Of a stretch of DNA of 64,000 nucleotides, positions 35,265 to 49,100 are shown piece after piece. Numbering within the stretch: position 1 is the stretch's first letter; each line of letters opens with the position of its first letter. Position numbers and translations under genes: made by a program. Origin of the DNA: Sarcocystis neurona (Eukaryota > Apicomplexa > Conoidasida > Eucoccidiorida > Sarcocystidae); assembly GCA_000727475.1 (NCBI GenBank), contig KL647303.1:152408-216407 (forward strand). Reading direction: 5' to 3'. The notes beneath the pieces were generated by a model, which worked only from the letters and a program-made list of their open reading frames with translations, did not search any database and was not told the origin of the DNA.

Positions 35265-38200
35265 GGTGCTCCAGGCACCACAAAGAATCTACCTGAGCAC
35301 TTTCAGAAGACTTGAAGGCTTCTGGCAAATGCTAGCGAAAGCGGAGCTCTCTTCTGAGCATTCGTGTGGCATGACGGCAGTCTTTAAGCATTCATACGCT
35401 GTGTCGGAGTGCCGCGTGCGCGCTTTGTTCGGCTTTTCTTAGCAATTTTTTATGCCTTCCGTTCGACGTTCGATCGGCCGCGCGATCTCAGCAGAATGTG
35501 AAACCGCTGGTGGGGTCACCGCAGCAGTACAATTTTCGGCATTGAAGGCGGGACTGCAGAATGCGTGTTGTTTCACTAGCCGCGACGGATGCAGACGGGG
35601 ATGTGGTTGGCGGCAAGAGAAGCCGGACGTTGTTGCTGCGCGTGCATCTGGCAACAATTTGAAGCGACCCTGCTTGCGAATAGTCCTGAAGGAAAGAAGC
35701 ACGTGCAGTGAGAATATATTCTGTCCGTTGTTGGACGTGCCTGCACAACGCGGCACTTGCCCAACCGCCAGAAGCGCAAGGGAGTCGCACGCGGCGAAGC
35801 AGAGACGCAGCCTATCGTGAAGCACCCCGAAAGCAGTTGAGCCGAGTGAAGGGGTTCAGGAGGATCTACGCGAGCTACGCCGGTCAGGGGTGAAGAGTCT
35901 GCAGAGTCTTTACGTTGCATCGTCGGCCACCGGACCGGTCGTGACTGCTCCGGTGCTATGTGCGATTCTCACGCGAACGCGGAAACGGCCTACTGGTCCA
36001 CTCTGCCTCGGTACACAAAATGGACTGCAATAGAGGAGTTCTGCATCAAGATGCGTAGCTGTCGAAGTGCTCCAGTATATGTATTAGGCACGGCAGATGT
36101 ACGGGCTTGTAGAAAGTTACGTCAAGATACGTACACACTGTTATTCACCGAGTGTCTGCCTAAAATTTTTTTACTCCACGCGTAGCAGGCACGCATCTAT
36201 ACGTCTGCGGAAACAGGTAAAACAGTGTGAAGTTTTGTAGGCGTTTGTTTACAATTAATTCTACGTGAAACACACTTCCTTGCATGTGAACCTATGCGTA
36301 TTCATACTCCGAATGGGGCTCAACACATCTTTGCGAGTCAGGCAGCTTGATGCGGTTACATGCGTGCTAGTCGTGACGAGTTTCTTCGTCGCAGCGGACG
36401 CGTTACTCATAGGTGCATCTCTACATGGTGGTGTAATACCCGCTCCTTGCGCGCCTGGCAATTATATGATCGTAGTTGCGTGGCCGGTACCCGACGGCGT
36501 AGGAAAATCAGGAATTAGATCAAGCACCACACTGGAATGGGCTACACCTTCTGCGACGTCCCAGGAGCAAGTTAATCAATAGTTTTCTTTTTGAAGTCGA
36601 AGAAAGCACATGCGACGGTCAGCCGATGCGTGCAAAAACATACTCTTCCCCCTCCGCAGTGAGCCGGGATGCCACACTCTCCTCCACCGGGTTGTGTGCA
36701 CTAGTTGCCATTTAATCGCTTCACAGTAACTCGCTGCTGGCCCGAACCACGTGCCTACTTCTGAAAAATTTACGCATCCACAAGGCCGCCTTGTTTCTCT
36801 GGGGTAGGAGCGTAGCGGATGCTTTCGCCCACCCACGCTTGGAATTGGGTACACTTGGTGTACTTCTAGAAACCGAAAAAGGCACATAAGAGCACCACAA
36901 AACGTGTGCATGGCTGCGGTGTTATGCTCCTCTTTGTACACGCTCAATCCTCAGAGCATCGCAAACCGACCCTTCAGAGCGGTGTGCCCAGAGTAATAGC
37001 GGTCTGCTGATAGCGTGTATAGCCTACAATTCACCGAGGTACCAACTGCGTGGGCAGACATGCACGTGCAAAAGTTCCCGACTGTTGTGGAGGAATAAGC
37101 GTACAAAATTTTGATGAAATATGCCAGCGCATTGGACAGTGTACGCATACTCATGAAGCATAGAGCAACTGGGAAGCAGTGGATCAGTACGAACGGCCAA
37201 GGAGCCCTGACGATGGTTACGCGCATAGACAATATTAATCTTACCCTGTACGTCTGCTCGGCACATCCATAGTGTACACGAGTAGGCGGGGAAGGCGTGT
37301 CCGTACCTGTCCGTATATTTATTCCTTTATGTGGGCCTTCATTGTCAGCAGACACACACGTGGAGCAACCGTTGATAAAATGCAGGCGAACGTGGATGCG
37401 TGTGTGTCTCATTGTGCGACTTACACGCGAAGGGGGAGACGCTGTGTGCTGCAGGCGTCCCGTTCATGGGACTCTTCACGCTAATGACTACTATATCACG
37501 CCGACGCGGAATAAGGGTTCCCTGCTGGTGACCGAAGGGTGGTAGGTCTTTTCAGTGTTTTTTTAGACAGCGCACGCGTCGCAGTGAAACTTGACACAGC
37601 ACGTACACGAACCGCGCGCACACACGTCCAGGGGTTATTTTCAAGTTTATGTGTTACTTTTGTTGCGGAAACCGCCTTGCTGGATTCCGTTAAGCAGGTA
37701 CACACGCGTAAGAACCTCTCTGCAGGGGTCGGTCAGCACACAAGTAGCACAAGTTACATGTAGTCGAGGGTACGACCCAGTGGAGACGAGACACGATGCG
37801 CCAAGCACACATCAGAAAATCTTCAGCAACTTGCAAGCTTTCTGTGTTCCGCGGGCAAACCGCATCACCCGCGTGTACAGTTCCACTCTTGCTGAACCAT
37901 CTACTGCGGATACACGCGGTACACATGCAAGGTTCGTTTCGTAGACGTACTCTGCGTGAATATGCCGTGTGTACTATTTCACTAGGTTCTTTAACGAAGT
38001 CAGCCCCCTGTCCCCCCCCGTAAGTCTTGTCCGCATGCACTTGATAGCCTCGTGCTGCGGCCCTTCAGTGCTGCGGGGAAAGTCATATCTTATCCGCAGG
38101 TGCTGTGGCGGCACCAGCCCGGTGCAAAAATCTACGTCGACATGCCCCCAACAGAATTATCAGCTAAACGGATGCCAAGACTGTGGCAACACTACAACTG

Positions 38201-39640
38201 TATTGCACCTGGGTAAAAATTATGTCGGCAGGCGGAAGCAAATATTGCTGCAATTGTGTATAGGGGCTCCAGAGCTGGTAGGTCAGAGGGGCTACGGAGA
38301 GTTTATGACTCGACTGGAAACGACGTGTGCCATCCCACTTATGTAGCTTACCTATTTTTACTCCTTTGGGCGCACACCCATAAAGTTAGGTAGATTTGTG
38401 GACAGCCGAGTTGTGGACGTATCCGTACGGACTGATCTGCCTCTTCAGCTGTATCAACGGTTCCAGAGATGCGTGGGTGTAGCGTATTATTCTCTGTTCA
38501 CTCATTTGACTTTGTGTGTACTACTCTGCAGTGCTTGGCACACGCGTAGGAACTTCTATTTACGGTGTTTGGCATACACGTACTAACTTCTACTTCAGTG
38601 AACACGCAAGGTACGAGTCCATAAGCTTGATCCTGATGGTCAACTAAGGCGTGCCACTGCCCATCAGCAGAAGGCAGGGTATGCTACCAACGCGTGCTCG
38701 GTGTTCGTGAACGCAGCGCCCGCTTTGCACGCGGTGTGAAGAGGCCTCACAAACTCTTCGGCTCGCATCCCCAGCGCCTTTATCATTAGTTGAAGAGGCC
38801 TCACAAACTCTTCGGCTCGCATCCCCAGCGCCTTTATCATTAGTTGGAACAGAAACGACGGCGGCTGCAGCTGTCAGGTACACAAACCGAGATACCAGGT
38901 GAAGCGTCAAGAGGTTCCAGTTGAGCAGGCAAATAATTTATAATAGCAATATGCACTGTCGCATCTACGCACGGCGCAGAGCGGGCAGGCGACAGCGGTA
39001 GAGAGAGGCGGTGCCTGGCGGTAGCGGCCGTAATGGTAAAATTAAATATACACTGTCATACACGATAGTCTGGTGGCAACAAGTGAGAAGGGATGAATTT
39101 GTACATCCCAATCTTCTTCTCTGTGCTAGTCGAACGCTGTGGATAGTGCCTTGTAAGCCCGCTGCTCTACATTTCTTCGAAGTTCGTAACTAGGTCAAGA
39201 GTTGCAAGCTCATGGCTGCGGCAGGACGACTTGCTCTAGCAGGATGTGAGAGGCGGGATGCGTTAACCAAAAAGAACAAATGGAACGCACTGTCCACCGA
39301 TGTTTTGTAGAGGGTCGACGTGGAGTGATTCACGTGGAGAGGGCCACCCGCATTGTAACTAAAAAGGACGACAAGGAATTCACACGCTACCGATGAGCGC
39401 CCTTTGTATTCTAGCGAGTCTATGTGAATGACGCACGCTAAGGAGATTGCTCGCACAACAACAGAAAGGGGATGAAACGCAACACCGGCTCCACCGGTGA
39501 GCGCGCTCTACGTATTCTGGAGGGTCTGCCTCTCTGTGGAATCAGGAACGTTAAGAAGATCAGTCGTATTATTGCTGAAGGCTATCAGAAATCATGAAGA
39601 AGAGGAGTTAGCTTGGCAAAACACCTGAGGAGGACGAAAA
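35265..39640. other. Repeat-poor region without a recognised gene
   Basis: About 4.4 kb downstream of the heme-oxygenase-like gene. Open frames are short and lack domains. The only clear structure is an exact 54-bp duplication at 38737-38844. A frame at 36265-36582 has one hydrophobic segment but no other support. Confidence 0.4.
38737..38844. repeat. Exact 54-bp tandem duplication
   Basis: Copies 38737-38790 and 38791-38844 are identical over all 54 bases. On the minus strand they lie in an 88-codon frame (38644-38910) as an 18-residue unit beginning TNDKGAGDASRR, preceded by a hydrophobic N-terminal stretch. Identity of the copies implies recent origin or an assembly effect. Confidence 0.9.
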
Positions 39641-41707
39641 AGCGTGTCACAACACTTCTGATGAAATGTCTATGTCCGTGTTGTCTACAACGGTGTGTGT
39701 GCTTGGTTGTACGACGTGATCGGCGGTGCCGCGCCGAAGGGAGTCACTTGTTGACGGGTGGTGTTGTTCCCGCGCTGTTGTTGGAGCCGCTGCTGCCAGT
39801 GCGAGGGCCACAGGCGTCCGTGCGACTGGCAGCCCGCCTGTCCTCGCAAGTGACAGTTGGACCGTCAGCTCCTTTCAAACTCAGGGGACGATATTACATA
39901 TGCCACATCCCTTGTCCGGAAACTGGCAGCAGTCTCCCCCCTCCGACTGCCGTGCTACGCGACCGCTGCTCCTACCGCCGTTGCAAGCGCGCTGCCCAGG
40001 TCCGTGGACTCTCTCTTCTCTCCGTACAAGAACTCCTGCGTGAGACTTTATTAAGATCGCTGCAGCAGCAGTGCTGCCTGTTGACAGCGTGCGGTGTTGG
40101 TACCCTTGCCGCAGTGCGCGCTTTACTGCTACTGTGGCGGCACCTGCCACTACCGCTGGAGTGACACTGCTCTTCCTGTTGCGGTGCTGCTGCTGCACTC
40201 GTGGTGGTGCCCAGCCACTGGAGTCGCGGCCGTCCTGTTGCCGGTGTTGATCCACGCCTTCATCATCAGCACCTACTGTTGCGTTGCCGGTCAGAGCCGG
40301 CCGGAGAGAGCCCGTTGTCGGTGGTGGTGCATCGTTACCCGAGAGTAACTCTCTTTTGGCCGCGGTGCCGTGAGTGCTGTTGGCGGCGCCTCGCTCATAC
40401 CTTCGTAGTGCCGCTGCTGCTGTCCTGCAGCACTGCTCCGCGTACGGAACTCGGAGCACCCGCCTCACTCCCCTCTGCTGTCGCACAGCAGCAACACAGC
40501 GACACCGGCGCCAAGCCTGTTCGAGTAACAAGTGTTACAAACGCAGCTGGAGCACCACCGGCCGAGCGGAGGAACCGGCACGAGCCTGGTCGTTATCTGT
40601 TGCTCCGACAACATAAGGTGAATCAGACCAAGAGAGAGGAGCGCAGGTGTCTTCTCTAAATCCGTCCCTGCCATTAGCGTAATCGACTCCTTACGGGCAT
40701 GCACGACTATAGGCACACATGCGTCGCGGACAGTCTTATTGCTTTGCGCGGTCCCAGTGAAGGCAACGCAATCCTTCACCTCGCACTTTCGGCTTTTTAT
40801 TACAGATTAGTTCAAAGGCGGGCGTCGATGCCAGGTGAACTGCTTCTGCTCCTGCTCCCACCGCCGAACCTGCTGCGAAGACGACTACAGGTGCCCCCGG
40901 CCCTCCCGTACAGGCGACGAACCCGTGCCCATGCTGGCGCGGGCGTTGGTTTGTTCTTCTGAATCGCTCCCTCTGCAGCACTTATCAGTGCACTTGAGGC
41001 TGATGCTACTCGCCTGCCCGCGGCGGCCTCTGCCAGGGTGGCCGTTGGTAGTCGTCTCCCTGCACGTTAACGTGTGGGATGCTGGGATCATAAGAACACG
41101 CGCGACGCCTGCTGGCCGTGTTGGACTTCCGCCGCCGCTGCTGGCGTCACCTCGTCTTCAGATCGGGCAGCAAAGGGACGCCAGGGCTGTCGCTGCCCTT
41201 TCTACGTACGATCTTCGCCTGCAGGGACAGCATTTTGGCGGGCACCTGCGTCCATAGCTCTCAATATGCAACTTTGTTGGCTGGAATGCAAGAAGCGTGT
41301 TCCGCGGCAGGAGCAGAAGACAAGGCAGCATACCGGAACGACACGGGTGGCAAAGGGGCCATTCACGACAGTCCAGCTCGGTGCAAAGCCGCCGCCGCAG
41401 TCGCAGCTCTGTGGTCTAGCCTGCAACGCTTCTCAGAGCTTGACATATATGTATTTCCTTATACGGTCCACATCTTTCCAAAGAGTACTTCGAAAAGCAG
41501 CAGGAGAGTCGCTTCCTTGTACGCTGCGTATCTCTGTTGTGTCTTTCCGACTGTTCATTGCTGCGTCTTCCGCCGCAGCTGCCGTTGCCGGAGTCGTCTC
41601 TCTTGTCGTTGGTAGGGACGCGCTGCTGCGTAGTTCACATTTTGCCGTCAGGAAAACACGTGCAGGTGCGGTGTGTTTCTGCGACTATCTCTTCCTCATG
41701 CCACTGC
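39641..41707. other. CTG-rich block upstream of the exchanger gene
   Basis: About 2 kb, strongly CTG/TTG-biased on the plus strand from 39750 to 40600. The minus strand therefore reads CAG-type and has a 216-codon frame (39881-40531), while plus frames are Leu/Cys-rich and not protein-like. It may be 5' leader, an intron, or a short minus-strand gene; no domain is visible. Another N-terminal exon of the exchanger could hide here. Confidence 0.35.
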
Positions 41708-44700
41708 ATGCGAGGGCGCAGCAGCAGCATGGAGCTTGTTCACCGCAGCGCGTGGCGTCGCAGCAGCTGCAGCCGCAGCACCAAGACCCCCTGCAGCCTA
41801 CGGCTCGGTAAAAGAAGCAGCAGCAGTAGCTGCTGTGCCGAAGACCGTGCCAGGCAAAAGCACGTAGGTGTGGTCTCCGGACACATGCGAAGTGCGAGCA
41901 GCGACGAGGCGTGGCACCGCATCAACAACGGGAGGACCACGAGGCTTATTGACGCATCTGACTACCACATGAGCAGCGACAGCAGTGTGCCCGTTCCGTC
42001 CACTGGCAGCATGACTGGCATCAGCCGCAGCAGCGGGGACACCGGCAAAGCCTGGGTCTCCGCACAGGCAGCGTGTTGCCATGTCACGTCGGTGGATCCT
42101 CGAACTCCAGCCGCGGCACTCCGTCCCCGTCAAACTCCCCCTGGGAAGCAGCAGCACCGCCGTCGCCAGCGCCGCTCTTCTCCACAACAGCAGCCGGCAG
42201 CTCTGCTTCTGGCTGCTGCGGCGCTCTCTGCTGTAGACACGCCTGCGTTGTCAGCGCTGTGGAAGACAGACCTTCCACGAGACCCCGATGGCCTGACCCA
42301 GGCTGGAGGACATGGCGGGACCGCAGAAGCAGCGGGAGGAGCCGTCTGCGCGTCAGCAACCACAGAGACAGCAGGAACGAAAGCAGTGCTGTCAAATGCG
42401 ACAGCAGCCGCAGCAGTAAAGCCACTTCACGCCGCGCCGCCAAGTCTGTTGCCATCAGCAGGTGTGGCAACATTTGACGGACACTTGAATCCCTGTGGCG
42501 TTCGCAGCGCAGAAGCAACAGTAGCAGCAGCAGCAGGAAGGACGGGTCGCGCCCGCTACGCGTTGTGTGCGGAAGATAGCAGCAACACCACGAAGCTGCC
42601 CCAGGCGGGGGATCTGTTGGGTGTTGCAGCCACTACCTGCAGCACGTCGGGGAGGAGCGGCGATGACGGTAACCGCAGGCACGTCGCGAGCAGCGGAATT
42701 GCAACCCGTCGAGGCCAAACATACAGAAGCAGCAGCATTCGTCGCGGCACTAGTGCCTGCCTTCCGACCCGCGGCTACACGCTTCACAGCAGCCGCGCCA
42801 ACACCTGGCGCCGCAGCAGAAGCGCAACCAGCAGTAGCGAAGGCGCTGTTAGCGGTGCCAGGAGTAGCGGGGCGGATCCAGCCGGCAGCAGCAGCAAGGG
42901 GTTTGGCCCCAGCGGGAACACCGGCTCCGCGACTACCACAACAAATTGCTGCAGCTGCGGCACCCGTGCGAGCGGCAGTGGTAGCGGCACACCGAACGGC
43001 AACAGCAGCGGCAGCGGAACTTCCCACAGCAATAGCAGTGGTGATTTGAGCAGCTGCAGCTGCAGCCGAGCCACCAGGAGCGGCTACGACAGGCCAACGA
43101 GGAACGGCGACTTGTCGAGCAGCAACATTGGGACTGACAGCAGCAGGACTACTGTCGTCAATGACGGTGGAGTAGGAAGTGGCTGCAGCTGCCTGCTCTA
43201 CAACGACAGCAGCACTTGCAATGGTGAGACGGACGGCGGTGTTCACCACAGCAGCAGAGAGTCTGGCGAGGCTCGCTTCTACCAGTCTGGTAAAATGCAG
43301 AGCAGTGGTAGCTGGCGGTGCAACAGCCGCATGCAGCAGCGGAGGTGCAGCGGTGATTCCAGCAGCAGCGATACAAGCAGCAGCGGAATAGCCAGCAGCG
43401 CGGCGGCGAGGGCCGGAAGGAGCAGCGGCGTCTGGGGCAGGACGAGCTACCGCATGCAGAGGATCAGCACTAGCAGTGACGCACCGTCGGGAGGGCCACC
43501 GTCCGCCAGAAAACAAAATCAGACGTCTGCAGCAGGTGCCAGTCATAAAAGAACGGAAAACACGGCAGCCTCTCATGAAGGAGCGTGTGCCGGAGAAGAG
43601 GCGGTGTCTTTCTTTGGGAGCAGCGCGGTCTTGTTTTGGCTTCAAGAGGCAGCACGCGCTTTGTGGGGCCTGCTGAAAGCCAGAGATAAGCCAAAGTTTG
43701 GTACCGGAAGTGCCTGGATGAAAGACTCGCCCTTGCTGCCAATGTCGGCGCTACTGCTGACGATTTTGGCGTCGCAGCTGCTGTGCGACAGAAGGGGATT
43801 TTCAAGCTTCTCAGGTCCGGCTGCATCCTCTTCTGCGTGGCTCTCTTTCAACTCCCCCCACCTGTTTCCTCTTGCAGCGCACCTTTCTCCGTCAGCAGCA
43901 ACAGCAGGAAGGACAGCACGTGACATGAGTGCAGGCGGAAAAGCAGCGCCGGACCCGTCTGACGACGTGAAGATAGACTTGCCACGTTTCCGCAGTACTG
44001 CGCCGTCTGTCCGGGGGGTGCGAAGTTCCGGGCCGACAACAGTGCGGCGGCGACACGAGAACACGTGGCCAAAGCAACAGCAGCAAGTTCGTGGGCAGGT
44101 GCACCAGGCGCGTGCATGGGAGAAGCGGCACCCGGATATGAGAAGAAGAAGACGACCGCGTGACTTGTTGTTTGCGAAGATGGGCTCAGCAGGAGGTGAG
44201 GGGGAGACGATGGTGATGGAGGAGGAGTTACGTTATTCAGACTCGCGTGCATTTCCTTCGTCCCCCCGCTCTAGTGTCGCAACAGCAGCAACGAAGGCGG
44301 GTTTGGAGAGACGTCGCCTGGACTCGGATCCGCCGAACCCGTCCGTCATGCAGGTGCCCATTGCCTCGACGCTGGCCTTTTTCTGCTTTTTGTTTTTCTC
44401 AGCTGTTTTCCTGCAGTGGCTCGTCTCGAAGATCCCCTCCTACCCTCCGCCAGTGTCGATCGTGTGGTTCGTCTTCGGCATGCTGGTCTACGGCATCGCG
44501 AGCGCGCCCTCGCTGCTGCCAAGACAGGAGCAGGCGCCGCAGAACCCGCAGAATCCGCAGAATCCGACGGGCATCGGCGACGTGCCTCTGAAGGGCCACA
44601 ACATTCTGCAGACGGGAATCCTGGAGATGCGCGTTATCGATTCGAATGTTGTCTACTTTGTCATGGTGCCAATTCTCCTGTACGAAGCGACGCAGAATAT

Positions 44701-46125
44701 CAACTGGCACAAGTTCAAGCGTTTCCTAGCTGGCGGGCTCACACTTGCCGTCCTCGGAGTAAGTCTCTCGTCCGTCTGTCGAGGAGCCGCAGTGCTACGC
44801 GTCCACCCGGCGGAGGCGTGGAGAACGCAGACACGCACACGTTGGTGGGGCACAGAAGGGACCTGGATAAGGTGTAGACGTGAAGAGTGTGTGTGCCGCA
44901 GGTTGCTGTGTCGTTGACAGGTAGGTAGGGTCAGACGAAGAGGAGGCCATTCGGTGTGTCTCTACATGCAAGTTGCAGACGCGTGTACACACGTGGCGGA
45001 TCAGGGTACACAGGGAAGTTGCACGAGTATTTGCAAACGCTCCAGGCTCGTCTTCAAAGTAAAAGGTGTCCAAGTGCTCTGTAGAGGAGACAGACACAGC
45101 GAAATTGAGGGACCGACCTAAGTGCCCGTGTAGAGAGTACACAGAGAGGGTGGTGAGGGACCGGCAGAAGGACTTCTGCAGAGGACACAGAGACAGGCGT
45201 GGTGGGGAACCAACGTTGGTACGTCTGTAGGGGTAGTGAGGACCGACGCTAGTGCGTCTGCAGACGAGACAGAGACGGGGAAGTTGAGAGCGCGACTACC
45301 AGGGGACTGCCGGTGGACCTCTCTACCCTGACACGGATGACGCGCGCGCTGTTTGTCACCAGCAGTGAACAGCGACAGAGGACGCGTGTCTCATTCTCTT
45401 ACACACACAAAGACCCGCACACACACACAGGAGGAGGAGTAAGAGGGCTGTTTTATGGTCCACCGCGTCGCTCGTGCTGCTTTGCGGGTGGCCACGAGGA
45501 GTCGGGTCGCGCACAGCACATGGCATATCAGTGGAAGAGGAGCACAGGCGTGAGCCGAGCACCCGTAATAGATAGCGACGTAGACCCGCAGAAGTGACGA
45601 AGCCACACGCTGTTGGTTAGATGCATGCCACGGCCAGAGTTCACCTGCACACACGCGTTGGATGTTGCGGTATAGAGCGCGAGTTGTTGCTGTGGGGCGG
45701 ATACGTGGGTCGCACAGAGCCGTGCGCGTCTGTGCTGCAGGAGTCGCTGTTACACGCTGTTGCTTCGAGTTCTCTCCTCCATGCTACGCGCGGTCCCTGG
45801 CTCTCCTGCGGATGATGCTGCGCAGGTGGCTCTCCAAGTAGGATTGCTCGGCGTCCTGTTCTACTTCACATACATGAAGAAGTACGTGCCGGCGACGGAG
45901 AACGGCCAAGACCCCTGGACAGCTGCTTTCCTCCTCGCCTCCACACTCTCTTCCACCGACCCGGTTGCTGTCCTCTCCGTCCTCAACGCTGTTAATGCCT
46001 CGGATAAGTTATGTATCATGTTCGACGGTGAGAGGTGCTTTGCTGCGGCTGTTACCAGCACACCGGCGTCTACGCACCAGCGGGTGCAGGACGTCGTCGC
46101 CTGACCCCAATAGACGTACACACAC

Positions 46126-46157
<32 letters not shown>

Positions 46158-49100
46158 GGGAAGCGGCTTTGTAGCTGAAAGCTGTCAACAGCAAGAGTCA
46201 GTGTCCTGAAGCTGCGGGTGTAGAGTTCCTTCGTGTTCTTTTTCTACAGGAGAAGCACTTTTTCCCTCTGTGTCTGTGTGTGTACATATATTTAGTATAG
46301 AGCACGAGCGGGTGAGGTGGGCGGGGTCTTTGTGTGCGGCTCGCTCGGAGGACGGCAGCTGCTGCGGCAGCACAAACGGCGGCAGCGGCTGGCGGCGGTG
46401 ACCAGGACACAGCACGAGCAGCAGCTCACTGGGGAGCTGGCAGATGGTGACGCGCACGCGCGCGCGACAGGAGGTGGCGCCAGCGTGCGTCAGCGATTCT
46501 CCGAGACGGAGGAACCCCTTGCGGGAGCAGCTGTGGAGGGAGGAGAAGAGGTAGCTGCTGCCGTTCCACAGACGTGCGGAACAGCAGCTCACCGCAAGCA
46601 CGAGCTCCGATGTGTGCTGCTGCAGCTGTCGGTGCTGTGCCGCCCCCTCCCTGCGCGAGAGGTTGTTGTGCTTCATCTCGCATGCAGAGAGGAAGAAAGT
46701 ATGCAGAAATTTGGGCTCATATGCGTATACGTAGATCCACATTCGTACGTCCTTGTGGCACATTTTTGTGTACATACTCGTCTGTAAACAAATACGTGCC
46801 GTATATACATGTGTATGTAGACGTGTACATATACGTCCATATATGTGTTTGTAGACATGTGCGTGTCGGACGTTGCAGGTGAGGACGTGTGTAAGCGTGC
46901 CCGTGAAGATGGTCCTCGTGCTTGTTGCGCGAGTAACACACGTAAATATATATATATATATATATGTGAATTTCTGCATGAGTTTGTATAGCACGTTTGT
47001 GTGGGTTTATTTATTGTGGGTGGATGATTGTGTGCACGTGTGAATACAGCCATCTTGCTACTACAAAACGTACGTATACTCAGAAAATGTAAACCTTGGT
47101 GTATGTGCGTATATATCGATGTGTGTGCTCGGGTAAAGATGCGTACAAATAAAAGCAAGTGACTCTGGGGGATGACCACGTACATCCAGGCTGCGGCTCG
47201 GGATAAGCGGCGACTTTTTTGTGGGGTGCGCCATCTTCTCGCCGCAGACGGGTGCGTGTGTGTGCGCCACGTCATAGTCTGGAGCATTTTATGTCGCAAT
47301 AGCAGCAGTTGTAGTATAGGTCTGTGTGTATGTATGTGCGCATTCCCGTGTGTTTACGTGCGTCGTGATTTCACGGCGTTTGTGTAGATATGTCTGTCTG
47401 TGTATAGGAATATGTGTGTGTGTGTGGCGTGGTGCAGGAGAGTCTTTGATTAACGACGGGTCGGCAGTGCTGCTGTTCCAGTTCTTTTTTTTCCTGCTCC
47501 GAGGGGTGACGGAGAGTCCGGCGTCGACGTTTTTTATGTTCGTGAAGCTGCTCTTTGCAGGTCCGGCGTTCGGCTGCGTGCTGGGGTTCGCGGTTTACGT
47601 CTGGCTGAACTGCTTTCGGAAGTTCCCGATGACGCAGTGCCTCGCGGTCGTGACCGTTTGCTACACCGGCTACTTCGTAGCCGAAGCCGTCTTCAGTCTC
47701 AGCGGACCGCTCACGGCCGTCTGCTACGGCCTCTTCATCAAGTCTTATGGGCACATCGCGCTCGACCGCGAAGCCCAGCTGAAGCACCACACACTCGTGG
47801 AAGGTACCTGCCGTTCATCGAGCCGCCAAGAACGGAAGGGGAGAGCGCGGGAAGGGCGGCATGAACAACTGCGACAGTCGCTCGCTGGTGACGGCGGTTT
47901 ATACAGGCATACATACAGACACACACAGACACACACAAACACCTACACACGTGTCTCAGCGTGGAGACCCCTTCTCTGACGGCGATAGATGTAGGAGATA
48001 TGCGTGAGTGAGGAGAAGAAGAAGAAGGTGGGGTCATGACGTTGCGCACTTTGTCTGAGACGCACGCACTCGTGTAGACAGAAGGCATCATGCTCAACCG
48101 CGGGTCTTGCAAGTCTGCACAAATATTCAGGCTCACTTGCAGTGATGAACGTTGGTGCACGGATATGGATGTACTTCTCAGTACACAACTATATATATAT
48201 GTATACATGTACAGCATTCGTATATGGATGTACATACCTGGCGACAAAAGTATATATGTAGCACTTGTGTGGCAGAGTGTGTATGTGTGCGTGGAGAAAA
48301 AGACAGGGGTGGAAAGTCACTTACTGGGCGAGGCTCCTTGCGAGGACGGCGGACGTAGACATACGTGCTCACGGACACATACACACACATACGTACTTCT
48401 GTGTGTCCGTCTGTATCTAGACAAGAGGCCGCATAGGTGTACCGACGAGGGGCTGCTGTGTGTAGTAGGGAGCGCAGGGATGAGGCGTGGAATGTTGCGC
48501 TGTGGAACTGCCAGAACGGACGTCTAGTTGCGCTTGTGGATGTGGGCGAGGGGTCGCGGGCTAGAGACGCATTGGCCTCCTCTTGAACAGCCTTGTTTTT
48601 CCTACCTGCTGGAAGGGCCGTTGTGTCTGTCCTTAGCCGGTCTTCCTGACGTTTGCTGAGTAGACGTGCAGACAGCGGCACTTGCCTTGCGCACACACTG
48701 TCACACCAGAACAGACGTCAAACATCCGCACGGGGAAAGTCACCTGTGTCTACATGTATCTGTCTATCTACCCATGTGTAGACATGTGTTTTGCACACAT
48801 ACGTATATGTGTATGAATATGAATGTCTGTGTGGTGGGTACCTGAAGACGGCAAAATAGGGATGGACGTACGCGTGACTGCCTTCTTGCAACAAGAGACG
48901 CATGTGTGCGCACAGATGCAAGCGTCTCTGTGGCCGGCGTCTTATTATTTGCAAGGATGCTGGCGCGTGTCTATTCCCGCTCCCGGTTCCCTTCCCTTGT
49001 GTCCCTCCTCTGGCACGAGTGCCCGCGTCTTTGTGCGGCCTGGCACCTTGCAGGGCTCGCGTTGATGGGAAACTGCGCGATCTTCATTATTAGCGGCATC

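Noticed and set aside
36265..36582. 105-codon plus-strand frame with a hydrophobic segment near its N-terminus
   Set aside because: One hydrophobic stretch is not enough to call a secreted protein; no splice or family evidence.
39881..40531. 216-codon minus-strand frame in the CTG-rich block
   Set aside because: Orientation of the triplets fits a coding strand, but no conserved motif and no clear gene ends; left as a possibility in the region note.
42455..43645. 396-codon minus-strand poly-Ala frame
   Set aside because: Antisense shadow of the repeat-rich first exon of the exchanger.
46185..46994. 269-codon minus-strand frame inside exchanger intron 2
   Set aside because: Largely made of translated TA/CA/TG simple sequence; flanking exons join in phase across it.
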